From NCBI RefSeq assembly GCF_000686025.1, contig NZ_JMLQ01000005.1, forward strand, positions 227,679 through 291,678: DNA of 64,000 bases, in the 5' to 3' direction. Below the pieces are notes generated by a model. The model was not told where the DNA came from. It saw only the letters and a list, made by a program, of their open reading frames with translations, and ran no database searches. The position numbers were made by a program, and so were the translations under genes. Positions 8,556 to 18,523 of the stretch are shown one piece after another. The DNA is from Rhodococcus sp. UNC23MFCrub1.1 (GTDB lineage: Bacteria > Actinomycetota > Actinomycetes > Mycobacteriales > Mycobacteriaceae). Numbering within the stretch: the first letter of the stretch is position 1; every line of letters starts with the position of its first letter.

Positions 8556-9371
8556 ATGAGTACGTGGACCGTCAGCGACGGCACAGTCCTGCACTACACC
8601 GACCAGGGAACGGGACGGCCGCTCGTGATGCTGCACGGGTGGGGATTCAGCGGCCGTTTCTTCGACGGCAGTGTCGATCGGCTCGCCGAGCATGCCCGTG
8701 TGATCACCGTCGATCTGCGCGCACACGGTGATTCGGAGGACTCGGGCCACGGTTACCGGGTGTCGAGGTTGGCCAAGGACCTCCGCGATCTGCTCGTGGG
8801 GCTGGAGCTGACGGACGTCACAGTCCTGGGGTGGTCACTGGGTTGTCCCGTGATCTGGAGTTACCAGGAGCTGTTCGGCACCGACCTGTTGGCGCAGGCG
8901 ATCTATGTCGCGCAGACTCCGCGGCAGTACCGGACGCCCGAGTGGACCCTGGCGCACACCAGCATCTTCGACGACGCGTCGCTGGCCGCGGTGCAGGGCC
9001 GTGTGACGTACGACCGCGAGAACTTCGACCGCGAACAGCTCGACGAGATCACCGCCACCGACCTCCCCGCCGAGCGTGTCGAGGTCCTCCTCGCGGAGAT
9101 GGCGAAGATGTCCTCAGAGGCGCGCAACGCGGTGATGGCGGACCACACCCACCACGACTGGCGCGATCTGCTGCCGGCACTCGAGCTGCCGTCACTGGTC
9201 ATGGTGGGCAAGCACGACAAGGCGTTTCCGTGGGAAGCGGCACAGTACGTGGGTGACACGATTCCCGGCGCGCGCACCGTCGTGTTCGAGAACAGCAGTC
9301 ACGCACTGTTTCTGGACGAGCCGCGGAAGTTCGAGGACGAGGTGCTCGGCTTCCTTGCCGAGCACTCCTGA
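8556..9371 (+). CDS. alpha/beta hydrolase
   Basis: A 271-residue alpha/beta-hydrolase fold enzyme. The oxyanion region is MLHGWGFSG. The triad is Ser94 (LGWSLG nucleophile elbow), Asp221 (VGKHDKAF) and His249 (NSSHALFLDEP). It resembles small carboxylesterases and cofactor-free haloperoxidases, but the substrate is unknown. I place the start at ATG 8556, which has a GCAGG ribosome site; an in-frame start six codons earlier is weaker. The Ohr-like gene follows after 43 bases. Confidence 0.83.
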   Translation: MSTWTVSDGTVLHYTDQGTGRPLVMLHGWGFSGRFFDGSVDRLAEHARVITVDLRAHGDSEDSGHGYRVSRLAKDLRDLLVGLELTDVTVLGWSLGCPVIWSYQELFGTDLLAQAIYVAQTPRQYRTPEWTLAHTSIFDDASLAAVQGRVTYDRENFDREQLDEITATDLPAERVEVLLAEMAKMSSEARNAVMADHTHHDWRDLLPALELPSLVMVGKHDKAFPWEAAQYVGDTIPGARTVVFENSSHALFLDEPRKFEDEVLGFLAEHS

Positions 9372-9414
9372 CCTCGGTGGTTTGCGGACAGCGGTTCGCG
9401 GACACCCGGCAGAC

Positions 9415-9810
9415 ATGAGCCAAGACCTGTACACCGCCACTGTCACCGCCACCGACGGATCGATCTCCTCGAGCGACGACGTGCTCTCCCTCGATGTCCA
9501 CGAGCCCTCCGACCTCGGGGGTCCGGGTGGGGCGACCAACCCCGAACAGTTGATGGCCGCTGCGCTGAGCTCCTGCCTGCTCGAGTCGCTGCGCATCGCC
9601 GTCGGTACCGCGGGGGGATCCCTCGACGGCGCGTCGGTGGAGGGACAGGTGACGCTGTCCTCCGCGGACGGCGCGGGCTACGACGCGGCCTACCGCCTCG
9701 GCGTGACACTGCCGGGCGTCGACAACCCGGGCGACGTGCTCGAGCAGGCACGGTCGATCTGCCCGTTCCTCAAGACCGTCACCGGCGTGGACGTGACGCT
9801 GAGCGAGTGA
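9415..9810 (+). CDS. OsmC/Ohr family peroxiredoxin
   Basis: A 131-residue protein with the two conserved cysteines of the Ohr/OsmC family, Cys54 (ALSSCLLES) and Cys116 (ARSICPFLK). These use thiol chemistry to reduce organic hydroperoxides. The N-terminal TATVTATDG...GGPGGATNPEQLMAAAL matches the Ohr branch more than OsmC. Starts at ATG 9415. It lies about 190 bases upstream of lon. Confidence 0.82.
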   Translation: MSQDLYTATVTATDGSISSSDDVLSLDVHEPSDLGGPGGATNPEQLMAAALSSCLLESLRIAVGTAGGSLDGASVEGQVTLSSADGAGYDAAYRLGVTLPGVDNPGDVLEQARSICPFLKTVTGVDVTLSE

Positions 9811-9968
9811 GCGCCGCCGGCTGACCGTTCCCGCGGGTGTTCCGCCTCGCGGTAGTGGTTGCAGCCGCTGCGGGAGCATGGAATGCCTGCGGGAACCACT
9901 CTCGGCCCCCGCCGTGTCCGCCTCCAGCGAACGCCCTCATCTGCGGGAACACCGGGGACCGCCGCCAA

Positions 9969-9989
9969 GTTGAGCTGACCACGCTGAAC
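9969..9989. promoter_or_regulatory. possible HAIR-like (HspR) inverted repeat upstream of lon
   Basis: GTTGAGC, a 7-base spacer and GCTGAAC form an imperfect inverted repeat 14 bases before the lon start. The arm and spacer lengths match the HAIR element (CTTGAGT-N7-ACTCAAG) bound by HspR, which controls lon in Streptomyces. It keeps 5 of 7 bases in the left arm and 4 of 7 in the right, so the identification is tentative. Confidence 0.35.
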
Positions 9990-10002
9990 TTTGGAGGACC
10001 CC

Positions 10003-12321
10003 ATGAGCGAATCGACTCGCTTGCCCGTTCTGTTCCTGACCGACCCCGTCGTCCTGCCCGGCATGGTCGTGCCGGTCGAACTGGACGACGCTGCCCGCGC
10101 TGCGGTCGACGCCGCGCGGACCAGCGCCGACGGCACTCTGCTGATCGCCCCACGACTGGACGACCGCTACCCCGCCTACGGTGTCGTGGCGACGATCGTG
10201 CAGGTCGGCCGTCTCGCGACCGGTGAGCCGGCTGCGGTGCTGAAGGCGGAGAAGCGTGCGCACATCGGGTCCGGCGTGAGCGGCCCCGGCGCGGCCCTCT
10301 GGGTGGAGGCCGAGCCGGTGTCCGAGCCGGAGCCGACGGACGCCGTACGGACTCTCGCCGCGGAGTACAAGAAGCTCGTTCTGGCCATGTTGCAGCGCCG
10401 CGAGGCATGGCAGGTCATCGACTCGGTGAACAAGCTCTCGGACCCGTCCGCGCTGGCCGACACCGCCGGCTACGCGTCGTGGCTCACCGATGTCCAGAAG
10501 CGGCAGTTGCTCGAGACCCCGGACGTGGCAGCACGATTGACGGTGCTGACCGAGTGGACCACCGACCACCTCGCCGAGGTAGAGGTGACGGACAAGATCG
10601 CGGGCGACGTCCGCGACGGCATGGAGAAGACGCAGAAGGAATTCCTGCTGCGCCAGCAACTCGCCGCCATCCGCAAGGAGCTGGGCGAGGGCGAGCCCGA
10701 CGGTGCCGACGACTACCGCGGACGCGTCGAGTCCGCAGACCTGCCCGACTCGGTTCGTGAGGCGGCGCTGCGCGAGGTGGGCCGGCTGGAGCGCTCGAGC
10801 GATCAGAGTCCCGAGAGTGGTTGGACCCGAACGTGGTTGGACACGGTCCTGGAATTGCCGTGGACGGTGACGACCGACGACAGCACGGACATCGTGGCAG
10901 CGCGCGCCGTTCTCGATGCCGACCACCACGGACTCGACGACGTGAAGGACCGCATCACCGAGTACCTGGCCGTCCGATCGAGGCGCGCTTCACGCGGTCT
11001 GACGGTGGTGGGCGGACGCGGATCCGGTGCCGTCATGGTGCTGGCGGGTCCCCCCGGCGTGGGCAAGACCTCGCTGGGCGAGTCGGTGGCGAAGGCGTTG
11101 GGCCGCAAATTCGTTCGCATCGCCCTCGGTGGCGTGCGCGACGAGGCCGAGATTCGCGGACACCGGCGTACGTACGTCGGAGCCCTGCCGGGCCGGATCG
11201 TGCGTGCGATCGCCGAGGCAGGCTCGATGAATCCTGTCGTCCTGCTGGACGAGATCGACAAGATCGGCTCGGACTTCCGCGGTGACCCCGCGGCGGCGCT
11301 GCTCGAGGTCCTCGATCCAGCTCAGAATCACACGTTCCGGGACCATTACCTGGACCTCGATCTCGACCTGTCGGACGTGGTGTTCCTGGCGACCGCCAAC
11401 GTGATCGACCAGATTCCGACGGCGCTACTGGACCGTATGGAACTGGTGACCATCGACGGCTACACCGAGGACGACAAGGTCGTCATCGCACGGAACCACC
11501 TGCTTCCGCGGCAGGTCGACCGCGCTGCACTGACCGATGCCGAGGTGACCGTCACGGACGCTGCACTCCGCACGATCGCCGCCGACTACACCCGTGAGCC
11601 CGGTGTCCGTCAGTTCGAGCGACTGCTGGCGAAGGCGTTGCGCAAGGTGGCGACCGTGCTGGCGCAGGACGAGCGGCCCATCACGGTGGACGAGCCCGAT
11701 CTGGTCACCTACCTCGGACGGCCCCGCTTCACCCCCGAGGCACACGAACGCACCGAGGTCCCCGGTGTCGCGACGGGCCTGGCCGTGACCGGTCTGGGCG
11801 GCGACGTCCTGTTCATCGAAGCGAGCTCGACGGGTGACACCGCCGGTCTCACCCTCACCGGTCAGCTCGGCGACGTCATGAAGGAGTCGGCGCAGATCGC
11901 GCTCTCCTACGTGCGGTCGCACGCGGCGGAACTCGGGGTGGACCCCACGGCGTTGGACAAGGCGATCCACATCCACGTGCCGGCCGGCGCCGTACCGAAG
12001 GACGGCCCGTCCGCGGGCGTCACGATGGTCACCGCGCTGGTGTCGATGGCGACGGGGCGACCCGTGCGGTCCGACGTCGGCATGACGGGCGAGGTCTCCC
12101 TGAACGGTCGGGTACTCCCGATCGGTGGGGTGAAGCAGAAGTTGCTCGCCGCTCAGCGCGCCGGACTCACCACCGTGTTCGTTCCCGCGCGGAACGAGCC
12201 CGATCTCGACGACGTGCCGGCCGAGGTACGGGCTGCCGTCGACGTCCGGCCCATGTCGGACGTCGCCGATATCGTCGCCCAAGCCCTCGAACCTGCGCGG
12301 GAGCAGGTCGCCGCGGCCTGA
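10003..12321 (+). CDS. lon: ATP-dependent Lon protease
   Basis: A 772-residue Lon: an N-terminal substrate-binding domain (about 1-200), a coiled-coil stretch with EKTQKEFLLRQQLAAI, an AAA+ module with Walker A GPPGVGKT (349-356) and Walker B VVLLDEIDK, and a C-terminal protease. The catalytic dyad is Ser670 (KDGPSAG) and Lys711 (GGVKQK). It degrades misfolded and regulatory proteins in the cytoplasm. ATG 10003 is chosen because GGAGG ends 5 bases upstream; a TTG four codons earlier is less likely. Lon occurs in Rhodococcus and M. smegmatis but not in M. tuberculosis. Confidence 0.95.
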   Translation: MSESTRLPVLFLTDPVVLPGMVVPVELDDAARAAVDAARTSADGTLLIAPRLDDRYPAYGVVATIVQVGRLATGEPAAVLKAEKRAHIGSGVSGPGAALWVEAEPVSEPEPTDAVRTLAAEYKKLVLAMLQRREAWQVIDSVNKLSDPSALADTAGYASWLTDVQKRQLLETPDVAARLTVLTEWTTDHLAEVEVTDKIAGDVRDGMEKTQKEFLLRQQLAAIRKELGEGEPDGADDYRGRVESADLPDSVREAALREVGRLERSSDQSPESGWTRTWLDTVLELPWTVTTDDSTDIVAARAVLDADHHGLDDVKDRITEYLAVRSRRASRGLTVVGGRGSGAVMVLAGPPGVGKTSLGESVAKALGRKFVRIALGGVRDEAEIRGHRRTYVGALPGRIVRAIAEAGSMNPVVLLDEIDKIGSDFRGDPAAALLEVLDPAQNHTFRDHYLDLDLDLSDVVFLATANVIDQIPTALLDRMELVTIDGYTEDDKVVIARNHLLPRQVDRAALTDAEVTVTDAALRTIAADYTREPGVRQFERLLAKALRKVATVLAQDERPITVDEPDLVTYLGRPRFTPEAHERTEVPGVATGLAVTGLGGDVLFIEASSTGDTAGLTLTGQLGDVMKESAQIALSYVRSHAAELGVDPTALDKAIHIHVPAGAVPKDGPSAGVTMVTALVSMATGRPVRSDVGMTGEVSLNGRVLPIGGVKQKLLAAQRAGLTTVFVPARNEPDLDDVPAEVRAAVDVRPMSDVADIVAQALEPAREQVAAA

Positions 12322-12421
12322 CCACGGAATGAGCGGGGCAGCGCGGGGGTTGCCCTCAGTGCAGGTGAACGGGCCGCGCCGTGGGTGTGCAGAGATCGTG
12401 ACGAGTAACAGGAGGTTCCAC

Positions 12422-14296
12422 ATGAGTATGGAAATGACCGCGTGGAACCAGATGTACCGATCGATGCACACCAACGGCGACGATCACCGACCGTTCTCCC
12501 GGGTGACCGTGCGGCGGATCATGGTGTTCGCGCGGCCCCTGCGCTCCCTGCTCGTCGGGTTCCTGATCCTCAGCGTCGTCGCGGCGGTCCTGGCCGTCGC
12601 GACGCCCGTACTGGCCGGCCGTGTCGTGGACGCGATCGTGCAGGGCCGCGCGTACGGGACGGTCCTCGTGCTGGCCGTCATCATCGCGGTCGTGGCGTTG
12701 CTCGATGCCGGTACGGGGCTGGTGAACCGGTGGCTCTCGGCGCGGATCGGCGAGAACCTCATCCTCGACCTCCGTACTCGCGTGTTCGACCACGTGCAGA
12801 AGATGCCCATCGCCTTCTTCACACGCACGCGCACCGGTGCCCTGGTCTCGCGGCTGAACAACGACGTCATCGGGGCGCAGCGCGCCTTCAGCGGCACGCT
12901 GTCGGGTGTCGTCAGCAACCTCGTGACGTTGCTGCTCACCCTCGTCGTCATGCTCGGGATCTCCTGGCAGATCACCCTGCTGGCACTGTTGCTGTTGCCG
13001 ATCTTCGTGCTCCCGGCCCGCAGGATGGGCACTCGGCTCGCCCGCCTGCAGCGTGAGGCCGCCGCGCACAACGCGGCCATGTCGACGCAGATGACGGAGC
13101 GTTTCTCCGCTCCCGGCGCGACACTGATCAAGCTGTTCGGACGCCCGGGCCACGAGTCGGCCGAGTTCGCGTTGCGGGCGGGCCGCGTCCGCGACATCGG
13201 CGTGCGGTCGGCCATGGTCCAGACCGTCTTCGTGACGGCGCTGACCCTCGTGTCTGCGCTGGCACTCGCGCTCGTCTACGGCCTCGGTGGCTTCTACGCG
13301 CTGCGGGGGCAGCTCGACGCAGGGTCGGTCGTGACGCTCGCGCTGCTTCTGACCAGGCTGTACGCGCCGCTCACCGCACTGGCGAGCGCCCGCGTCGACA
13401 TCATGAGCGCCGTGGTGAGCTTCGAGCGGGTCTTCGAGATCCTCGACCTCGATCCGCTCATCACCGACAAGCCCGACGCCCGGGCGGTTCCGGAGGGCCC
13501 GGTCACCGTCGAGTTCGACGACGTCCGCTTCGCCTATCCATCGGCCGACAAGGTGTCACTGGCGTCTCTGGAGGACGTGTCCGTCCTGGATGCTCGCGGC
13601 GGCGAGGAGGTGCTCCACGGGGTGTCCTTCCGCGCCGAGCCCGGACACATGGTGGCCCTGGTCGGCTCGTCCGGTGCAGGAAAGTCGACCATCGCGCAGC
13701 TCGTCTCGCGGCTGTACGACGTGGATTCCGGTGCCGTGCGCATCGGCGACGTCGACGTGCGGGATCTGACGGCCGAATCGATCCGTCGCACCGTCGGCAT
13801 GGTCACGCAGGACGGCCACCTGTTCCACGAGACGTTGCGGTCCAATCTCACCCTGGCGCACCCGGATGCGACGGAGGAGGAGATCTGGTCCGCGCTGCGG
13901 CGTGCGCGTCTCGAGGAGTTGGTGCTGTCGCTGCCGGACGGCCTGGACACGGTGGTCGGCGAGCGCGGCTATCGCTTCTCCGGTGGTGAGCGTCAACGCG
14001 TCACCATCGCCCGCCTGCTGCTGGCGCGTCCCACCGTCGTCGTGTTGGACGAGGCCACCGCGTCACTGGACTCCACTTCCGAGGCCGCGGTGCAGGAGGC
14101 ACTCGCCGAGGCACTGGAGGGACGGACGTCCATCGTCATCGCGCACCGGCTCTCCACCATCCGGGCGGCCGATCTCATCCTGGTCATCGAGAACGGCCGC
14201 GTCGTCGAGCGCGGTACGCACACCGAACTGCTGGCGAACTCGGGTCGTTACTCCGAGCTCTACCGCACGCAGTTCGACGAACCGGTCCGCGCCTGA
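12422..14296 (+). CDS. ABC transporter, fused permease and ATPase (exporter half-transporter)
   Basis: A 624-residue half-transporter. A six-helix exporter membrane domain (residues ~40-330) is followed by an ATPase with Walker A GSSGAGKST (from about 415), a signature FSGGERQR and Walker B VVVLDEA, then an H-loop AHRLST. The N-terminal tail is short and soluble. It probably works as a homodimer exporting a lipid or drug. AGGAGG sits 6 bases before ATG 12422. It follows lon by 100 bases and may be read with it. The substrate is unknown. Confidence 0.88.
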   Translation: MSMEMTAWNQMYRSMHTNGDDHRPFSRVTVRRIMVFARPLRSLLVGFLILSVVAAVLAVATPVLAGRVVDAIVQGRAYGTVLVLAVIIAVVALLDAGTGLVNRWLSARIGENLILDLRTRVFDHVQKMPIAFFTRTRTGALVSRLNNDVIGAQRAFSGTLSGVVSNLVTLLLTLVVMLGISWQITLLALLLLPIFVLPARRMGTRLARLQREAAAHNAAMSTQMTERFSAPGATLIKLFGRPGHESAEFALRAGRVRDIGVRSAMVQTVFVTALTLVSALALALVYGLGGFYALRGQLDAGSVVTLALLLTRLYAPLTALASARVDIMSAVVSFERVFEILDLDPLITDKPDARAVPEGPVTVEFDDVRFAYPSADKVSLASLEDVSVLDARGGEEVLHGVSFRAEPGHMVALVGSSGAGKSTIAQLVSRLYDVDSGAVRIGDVDVRDLTAESIRRTVGMVTQDGHLFHETLRSNLTLAHPDATEEEIWSALRRARLEELVLSLPDGLDTVVGERGYRFSGGERQRVTIARLLLARPTVVVLDEATASLDSTSEAAVQEALAEALEGRTSIVIAHRLSTIRAADLILVIENGRVVERGTHTELLANSGRYSELYRTQFDEPVRA

Positions 14297-14306
14297 CCCT
14301 CCGCGA

Positions 14307-15515
14307 TCAGCAGGTGCTGGGTGCAGGCAGACCGGCGAAGCGATCGTTCAGCCACTGCAGTGCGGACGGCAGCCCGAGCAACGCGCCACTGAGGTGGTCG
14401 GGGGTCGGGGTGAGCAGCGTCTGCACTCGAGCGCCGGCGCTGCAGTACCGGGCGGTGGTGCTGTCGATGGCGTCGACGGGGATGAGCCCGTCGGTCGGGC
14501 TGTGCCACTCGAAGATCGGTGCGCGCGGAACGCCGGGGTAGAGCTCGACACTGTTCTCTTCCACGACGGCACGGCCCTGCGGATCTGCGAACACCGACTT
14601 GTTCGCGGTGATCTCCGCGGCGCTGTGGTTGGCGCCCACGGCCAGGATGTCGTTGGTGCAGGAGTCGGCGATCTGATTCATCATCGACGTGCCCTGGGGA
14701 GTCAGGTTCTGCGACACGGGCATCCGGTCCGGGTACTCGCGGCCGAGACCGATCGCCGCGGCCAGTGCCAGCCCGAACACGGGGTGCGGTGTGTTCTCGC
14801 CGAGCATGTAGGCCATCTTCAACAGGTTCATCGGAACGCCACCCTGGGCGCTGCCCACGATGTTCAACTCGGGTGCGTACGAGGGTGCCAACGCGGCTGC
14901 CCAGGCAGTGGCCATGCCGCCGCCGGAGTAGCCGCCCATGCCGACGGGGCTGTTGCGCAGCTGCAGCGGATCGAAGTTCTTGGCAGCGCGGATACCGTCC
15001 AGCGTGATCTGACCGCCCAGCTTGGCGGCACCGTAGGCACTGTTGGGGCCGAGGTGGTCCGGCATCGAGACCGACCAGCCGCGGGTGAACACCGCGTTCA
15101 AGGCGGCGGCGTCGCGGATGACGACGTTCGGGTCGGTCGACCACAACGCCTGCGAGGGCGCGCACTTCAGGCCGAGAGCATTGACGATCTGCTGGTAGGA
15201 GAGCAGCGGGCCGTCGGGCGCCTTCCCCAGTGGGACGAAGACGGTGGTGACACCGACGATGGGGTTGCCCTCGCTGCCGGTGCTGCGGAACGCCAGTTGC
15301 CACGTCGACACGCCGATGAAGTTGGGCGGGTTGGGCATCGGACGGCTGGCGAGGATCGTGCCCGGTGCGAGCCCGGAGATGTCGCCCGGCGCGGAGTAGA
15401 ACGGGTCGGCACTGGGGGTCGGGTACTGGGCGTCTGCGGCTGCGGTCCCCGGAAGGGCGGCAGCGACGACGGCTGCGGTGACCGCGGCGAGCACGAGGCG
15501 ACGAATGGATCTCAC
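14307..15515 (-). CDS. secreted lipase (LIP family)
   Basis: A 402-residue secreted alpha/beta hydrolase of the secretory lipase family. Residues 1-28 form a Sec signal peptide ending GTAAADA. The nucleophile is Ser197 (GMGGYSGGG). The likely acid and base lie in HSPTDGLIP and TPTPDHLSG near the end. Two or more cysteines (KCAPS, DSCTND, final STC) may form disulfides. GTG 15515 follows an AGGAG site. It should act outside the cell on acylglycerols or esters. A 193-base gap separates it from ligD and probably holds its promoter. Confidence 0.85.
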   Translation of the reverse strand: MRSIRRLVLAAVTAAVVAAALPGTAAADAQYPTPSADPFYSAPGDISGLAPGTILASRPMPNPPNFIGVSTWQLAFRSTGSEGNPIVGVTTVFVPLGKAPDGPLLSYQQIVNALGLKCAPSQALWSTDPNVVIRDAAALNAVFTRGWSVSMPDHLGPNSAYGAAKLGGQITLDGIRAAKNFDPLQLRNSPVGMGGYSGGGMATAWAAALAPSYAPELNIVGSAQGGVPMNLLKMAYMLGENTPHPVFGLALAAAIGLGREYPDRMPVSQNLTPQGTSMMNQIADSCTNDILAVGANHSAAEITANKSVFADPQGRAVVEENSVELYPGVPRAPIFEWHSPTDGLIPVDAIDSTTARYCSAGARVQTLLTPTPDHLSGALLGLPSALQWLNDRFAGLPAPSTC

Positions 15516-15708
15516 TGGAACACTCCTACGAACCGACTGTGCGGTTATCGAACGACAGCCACATTGAACACTGCCCGAGCGCTCGGTTCCACTCGGGAAA
15601 CGGCGCCCCGGCCCCGTGATCGAACCGTAAGCAAGCGACACGACGGCGACAACCGTATTCGGTGGTTCTTGTGTAAGGTCCAAACTTTGTCCACTCGAGT
15701 GGGAGCGC

Positions 15709-17982
15709 TCAGTCCTCGCGGTGAACGTCCTCGACGGTCTTGTCCTCACGCAGGCCCCGCCAGCTCGGATGGCGCAACGAGCCGCCGTCCGTCCACTCGA
15801 AGAACCGCACCTCGCCGACGACGGTGGGGGCCACCCACGTCGCATCGCGGCGGTCGGCGGTGGGGAGAGGGTCGTCGAACGGTGACTCGTCGACGACGCT
15901 CGGGCGCAGCAGTGTCAGCAGGTCCGCGCGCTGGCGCTCGGTGAACCCGGTGCCGACGCGCCCGACGTAGTGCAGTCCGTTCTCCGACGGGATGCCGAGC
16001 AGGAGCGACCCGATGCTCCCGGTGCGGGAACCCTTGCCGGCGCGCCATCCGCCGATGACCACCTCCTGCGTCCGCCAGTTCTTCACCTTGATCCACGAGG
16101 TGCTGCGTCGGCCCACCTCGTAGGTCGAGTCCCGCCGCTTCGCGACGATGCCCTCCCACCCGCGGCGTTCGCTCTCGGACAGTGCTCCCGCCGCTGTGCC
16201 GGGCAGGAGCGGCGAGACGGTCGCCGTCTCGAGGCCGGTCAGGAGCAGTTCGAGGATCATGCGCCGGTCGGTGAACTTCTTGCCCGTCAGATCCGTGCCG
16301 TCGAGGTGGAGGATGTCGAAGCAGATGAACTGCACGTCGTCGGGATGCGCGTCCTGCAGTGCCTGAAAGCTGGTGACTCCGTCCGCGCGGTAGACCACGG
16401 CCTCACCGTCCAGTACGACCGCATGGTCGGACAGATCCGCGGCGAGCGCCGTGATCCCCGCGTAGCGGCGCGTGAGGTCCTGTCCGGTCCGACTCTCGAG
16501 CACGACGTCCCCGTGGTCGAGGGTCGCGACGATGCGGACGCCGTCCCACTTCCCCTCGAACGACCACTCGTCGGCTTCGAGTCCGGACAGCGTTCCGGCG
16601 GACGCCAGCATCGGCCGCAGGTGCTGGGGCAGTTCCGTGCGTGTCGGCTGGGGGCGCGATGTCATCCGGTGCACGAGCCACTGGTCCCGGTCGGTCCGGA
16701 TCAGTGCGTACCGGCCCGCGACGCGCTCACCCGCGAGTTCGACGATGACCTCGTCGTCCCGCCACTTCTCGGTGATGAAGGTGCCGTGATCCCAGACGCT
16801 CACCTCGCCGCCGCCGTACTCGCCCTGCGGGATGGTCCCCTCGAAGGATGCGTAGTCCATCGGATGGTCCTCGGTGTGCACGGCGAGATGGTTCTTCTTC
16901 TCGTCCGTCGGCAGATTCTTCGGGACCGCCCACGAGACCAGCACGCCGTCGCGCTCGAGTCGGAAGTCGTAGTGGAGTCGACGTGCGTGGTGTTCCTGGA
17001 TGACGAAGATCGGGTCCGCGGATTCCCGAGTCGTCGATGTCGTCGGGACGGGTTCCGGTGTGCGCGAGGCAGTCCGCTTGCCGCGGTACGGACCGAGGCT
17101 GTCGGTGATCGTCGACGCCTCCGGCTCCGGATCGAGGCCGGCGAGCAGATCGCCGTCCCGGTGGAAGCGAGCGAGCACCTCCTCGAAGCTCAGTTGGGCG
17201 AGACCGCCGCCGGAGAGCTCGTCCCACGTCCGCGGAGCCGCGACGGTAGGGCGGTCGCGTCCGCGCAGCGAGTACGGCGCGATGGTGGTCTTCTTGCCGT
17301 TGTTCTGACTCCAGTCCAGGAAGATCTTCCCGGGCCGCAGAGCCTTCGACATCGATGCGGTGACCAGATCGGGCATCTTCTCCTCGAGAAGCGTCGCAAC
17401 GCGTTTCGCGACGGTCGAGGCACCGGACGACGAGACCGGCTTCTCCAGCGGGACGTACAGGTGTATGCCTTTGCTACCACTGGTGAGGGGGTGGGCGGTG
17501 AGCCCGATGTCGGTGATCATCGCCCGTACCTCACAGGCCACGGTCGCGCAGGTGTCGAGGTCGACGCCCTCGCCCGGATCGAGATCGAAGACGATGCGGG
17601 TGGCTTTGCCCTGCTCGTCGCCGTCGAAAGTCCATTGCGGCACATGGGCTTCCAGCGCAGCCTGCTGTCCCAGCCACGCGAGATCGGCGGCGGTGTGGAA
17701 GACGGGGTAGACCACGACGCGGTCGGAGTGGTGCAGACGTCGTCGATCGAGCCAGTCCGGGGCCGACGCGGCGAGGTTCTTCTCGAAGAACGAGCCTGCC
17801 TGGACCCCGTTCGGCCATCGCTTCCGCGTGACCGGGCGTCCGAGAAGGTGGGGGAGCATCGCGGGCGCGATGTCGACGTAGTAGTCGATCACCTCGCCCT
17901 TGGTGGTGCCCGTCTCCGGCCACAGCACCTTGTCGACGTTGGTCAAGGCGATCTGTCGCCCCGCGACCTCCAGCGATGCCAT
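15709..17982 (-). CDS. ligD: LigD: polymerase-phosphoesterase-ligase for non-homologous end joining
   Basis: A 757-residue LigD with the mycobacterial order POL-PE-LIG. The primase-polymerase domain (about 1-290) carries Asp133 and Asp135 (VFDLDP) and the SGSKGIHLYV motif. The 3'-phosphoesterase domain (about 325-450) has the HHARRLHYDFRLE motif with His331, His337 and Asp339. The ATP-dependent ligase (about 455-757) has nucleotidyl Lys478 in EGKWDGVR. It repairs double-strand breaks with Ku; no ku gene is in this window. I chose ATG 17982 (MASLEVAGRQ), since residues upstream in frame do not resemble LigD. Confidence 0.93.
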   Translation of the reverse strand: MASLEVAGRQIALTNVDKVLWPETGTTKGEVIDYYVDIAPAMLPHLLGRPVTRKRWPNGVQAGSFFEKNLAASAPDWLDRRRLHHSDRVVVYPVFHTAADLAWLGQQAALEAHVPQWTFDGDEQGKATRIVFDLDPGEGVDLDTCATVACEVRAMITDIGLTAHPLTSGSKGIHLYVPLEKPVSSSGASTVAKRVATLLEEKMPDLVTASMSKALRPGKIFLDWSQNNGKKTTIAPYSLRGRDRPTVAAPRTWDELSGGGLAQLSFEEVLARFHRDGDLLAGLDPEPEASTITDSLGPYRGKRTASRTPEPVPTTSTTRESADPIFVIQEHHARRLHYDFRLERDGVLVSWAVPKNLPTDEKKNHLAVHTEDHPMDYASFEGTIPQGEYGGGEVSVWDHGTFITEKWRDDEVIVELAGERVAGRYALIRTDRDQWLVHRMTSRPQPTRTELPQHLRPMLASAGTLSGLEADEWSFEGKWDGVRIVATLDHGDVVLESRTGQDLTRRYAGITALAADLSDHAVVLDGEAVVYRADGVTSFQALQDAHPDDVQFICFDILHLDGTDLTGKKFTDRRMILELLLTGLETATVSPLLPGTAAGALSESERRGWEGIVAKRRDSTYEVGRRSTSWIKVKNWRTQEVVIGGWRAGKGSRTGSIGSLLLGIPSENGLHYVGRVGTGFTERQRADLLTLLRPSVVDESPFDDPLPTADRRDATWVAPTVVGEVRFFEWTDGGSLRHPSWRGLREDKTVEDVHRED

Positions 17983-18091
17983 GGGTCCAGGATAGATTGC
18001 GTGCTTCGCGAGCTGGGTATGTTCGAGAGCGGTGCCACGCTCGGTGGCAGGACCCGCGCGCGGGACCGACGAGGCAGGAAGCGAGGGCCGC

Positions 18092-18520
18092 GTGGCCGGA
18101 GTGAACGTGACGGTGGATTCGACGATGACACCGGACGAGGCGTGGGCCAGGGCGTCCGATCTGTCCAGCTTCCAGGAGTGGATGACCATCTTCGGTGGAT
18201 GGCGCAGTCCCGTGCCGGACACGTTGAAGGAAGGCGTCACTATCGATTCGCTGATCAAGGTCAAGGGTTTCCGCAACGTGATCACCTGGACGATCACCGA
18301 GTACGAGAAGCCCTACGAGATCGCGCTGCTCGGCAAAGGCAAGGGCGGCATCAAGATCGATCTGAAGATGTCCGTCGCGCCGAAGGGCGCCGGATCGGAG
18401 TTCACCCTCGACGCGAACTTCCGCGGCGGGTTGCTGTCCGGCCCGATCGGCGGGGTCGTCGCGAAGGTGCTGGAGTCGGACGTGCGCACGAGTGTGACCA
18501 ACCTGGCGAAGCTGGGGTAG
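18092..18520 (+). CDS. SRPBCC protein, Rv0910 toxin-like
   Basis: A 142-residue START/SRPBCC-fold protein. The pattern VDSTMTPDEAWARASDLS, then FQEWMTIFGGWR and IKVKGFRNVITWT, is that of the Rv0910 family, described in M. tuberculosis as the toxin of the Rv0909-Rv0910 pair. No small Rv0909-like antitoxin gene is visible on either side, so here it may be a housekeeping ligand-binding protein or an orphan toxin. GTG 18092 is the likely start. An SdpI-like membrane gene follows 3 bases after the stop, probably co-transcribed. It diverges from ligD. Confidence 0.7.
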   Translation: MAGVNVTVDSTMTPDEAWARASDLSSFQEWMTIFGGWRSPVPDTLKEGVTIDSLIKVKGFRNVITWTITEYEKPYEIALLGKGKGGIKIDLKMSVAPKGAGSEFTLDANFRGGLLSGPIGGVVAKVLESDVRTSVTNLAKLG

Positions 18521-18523
18521 TTC

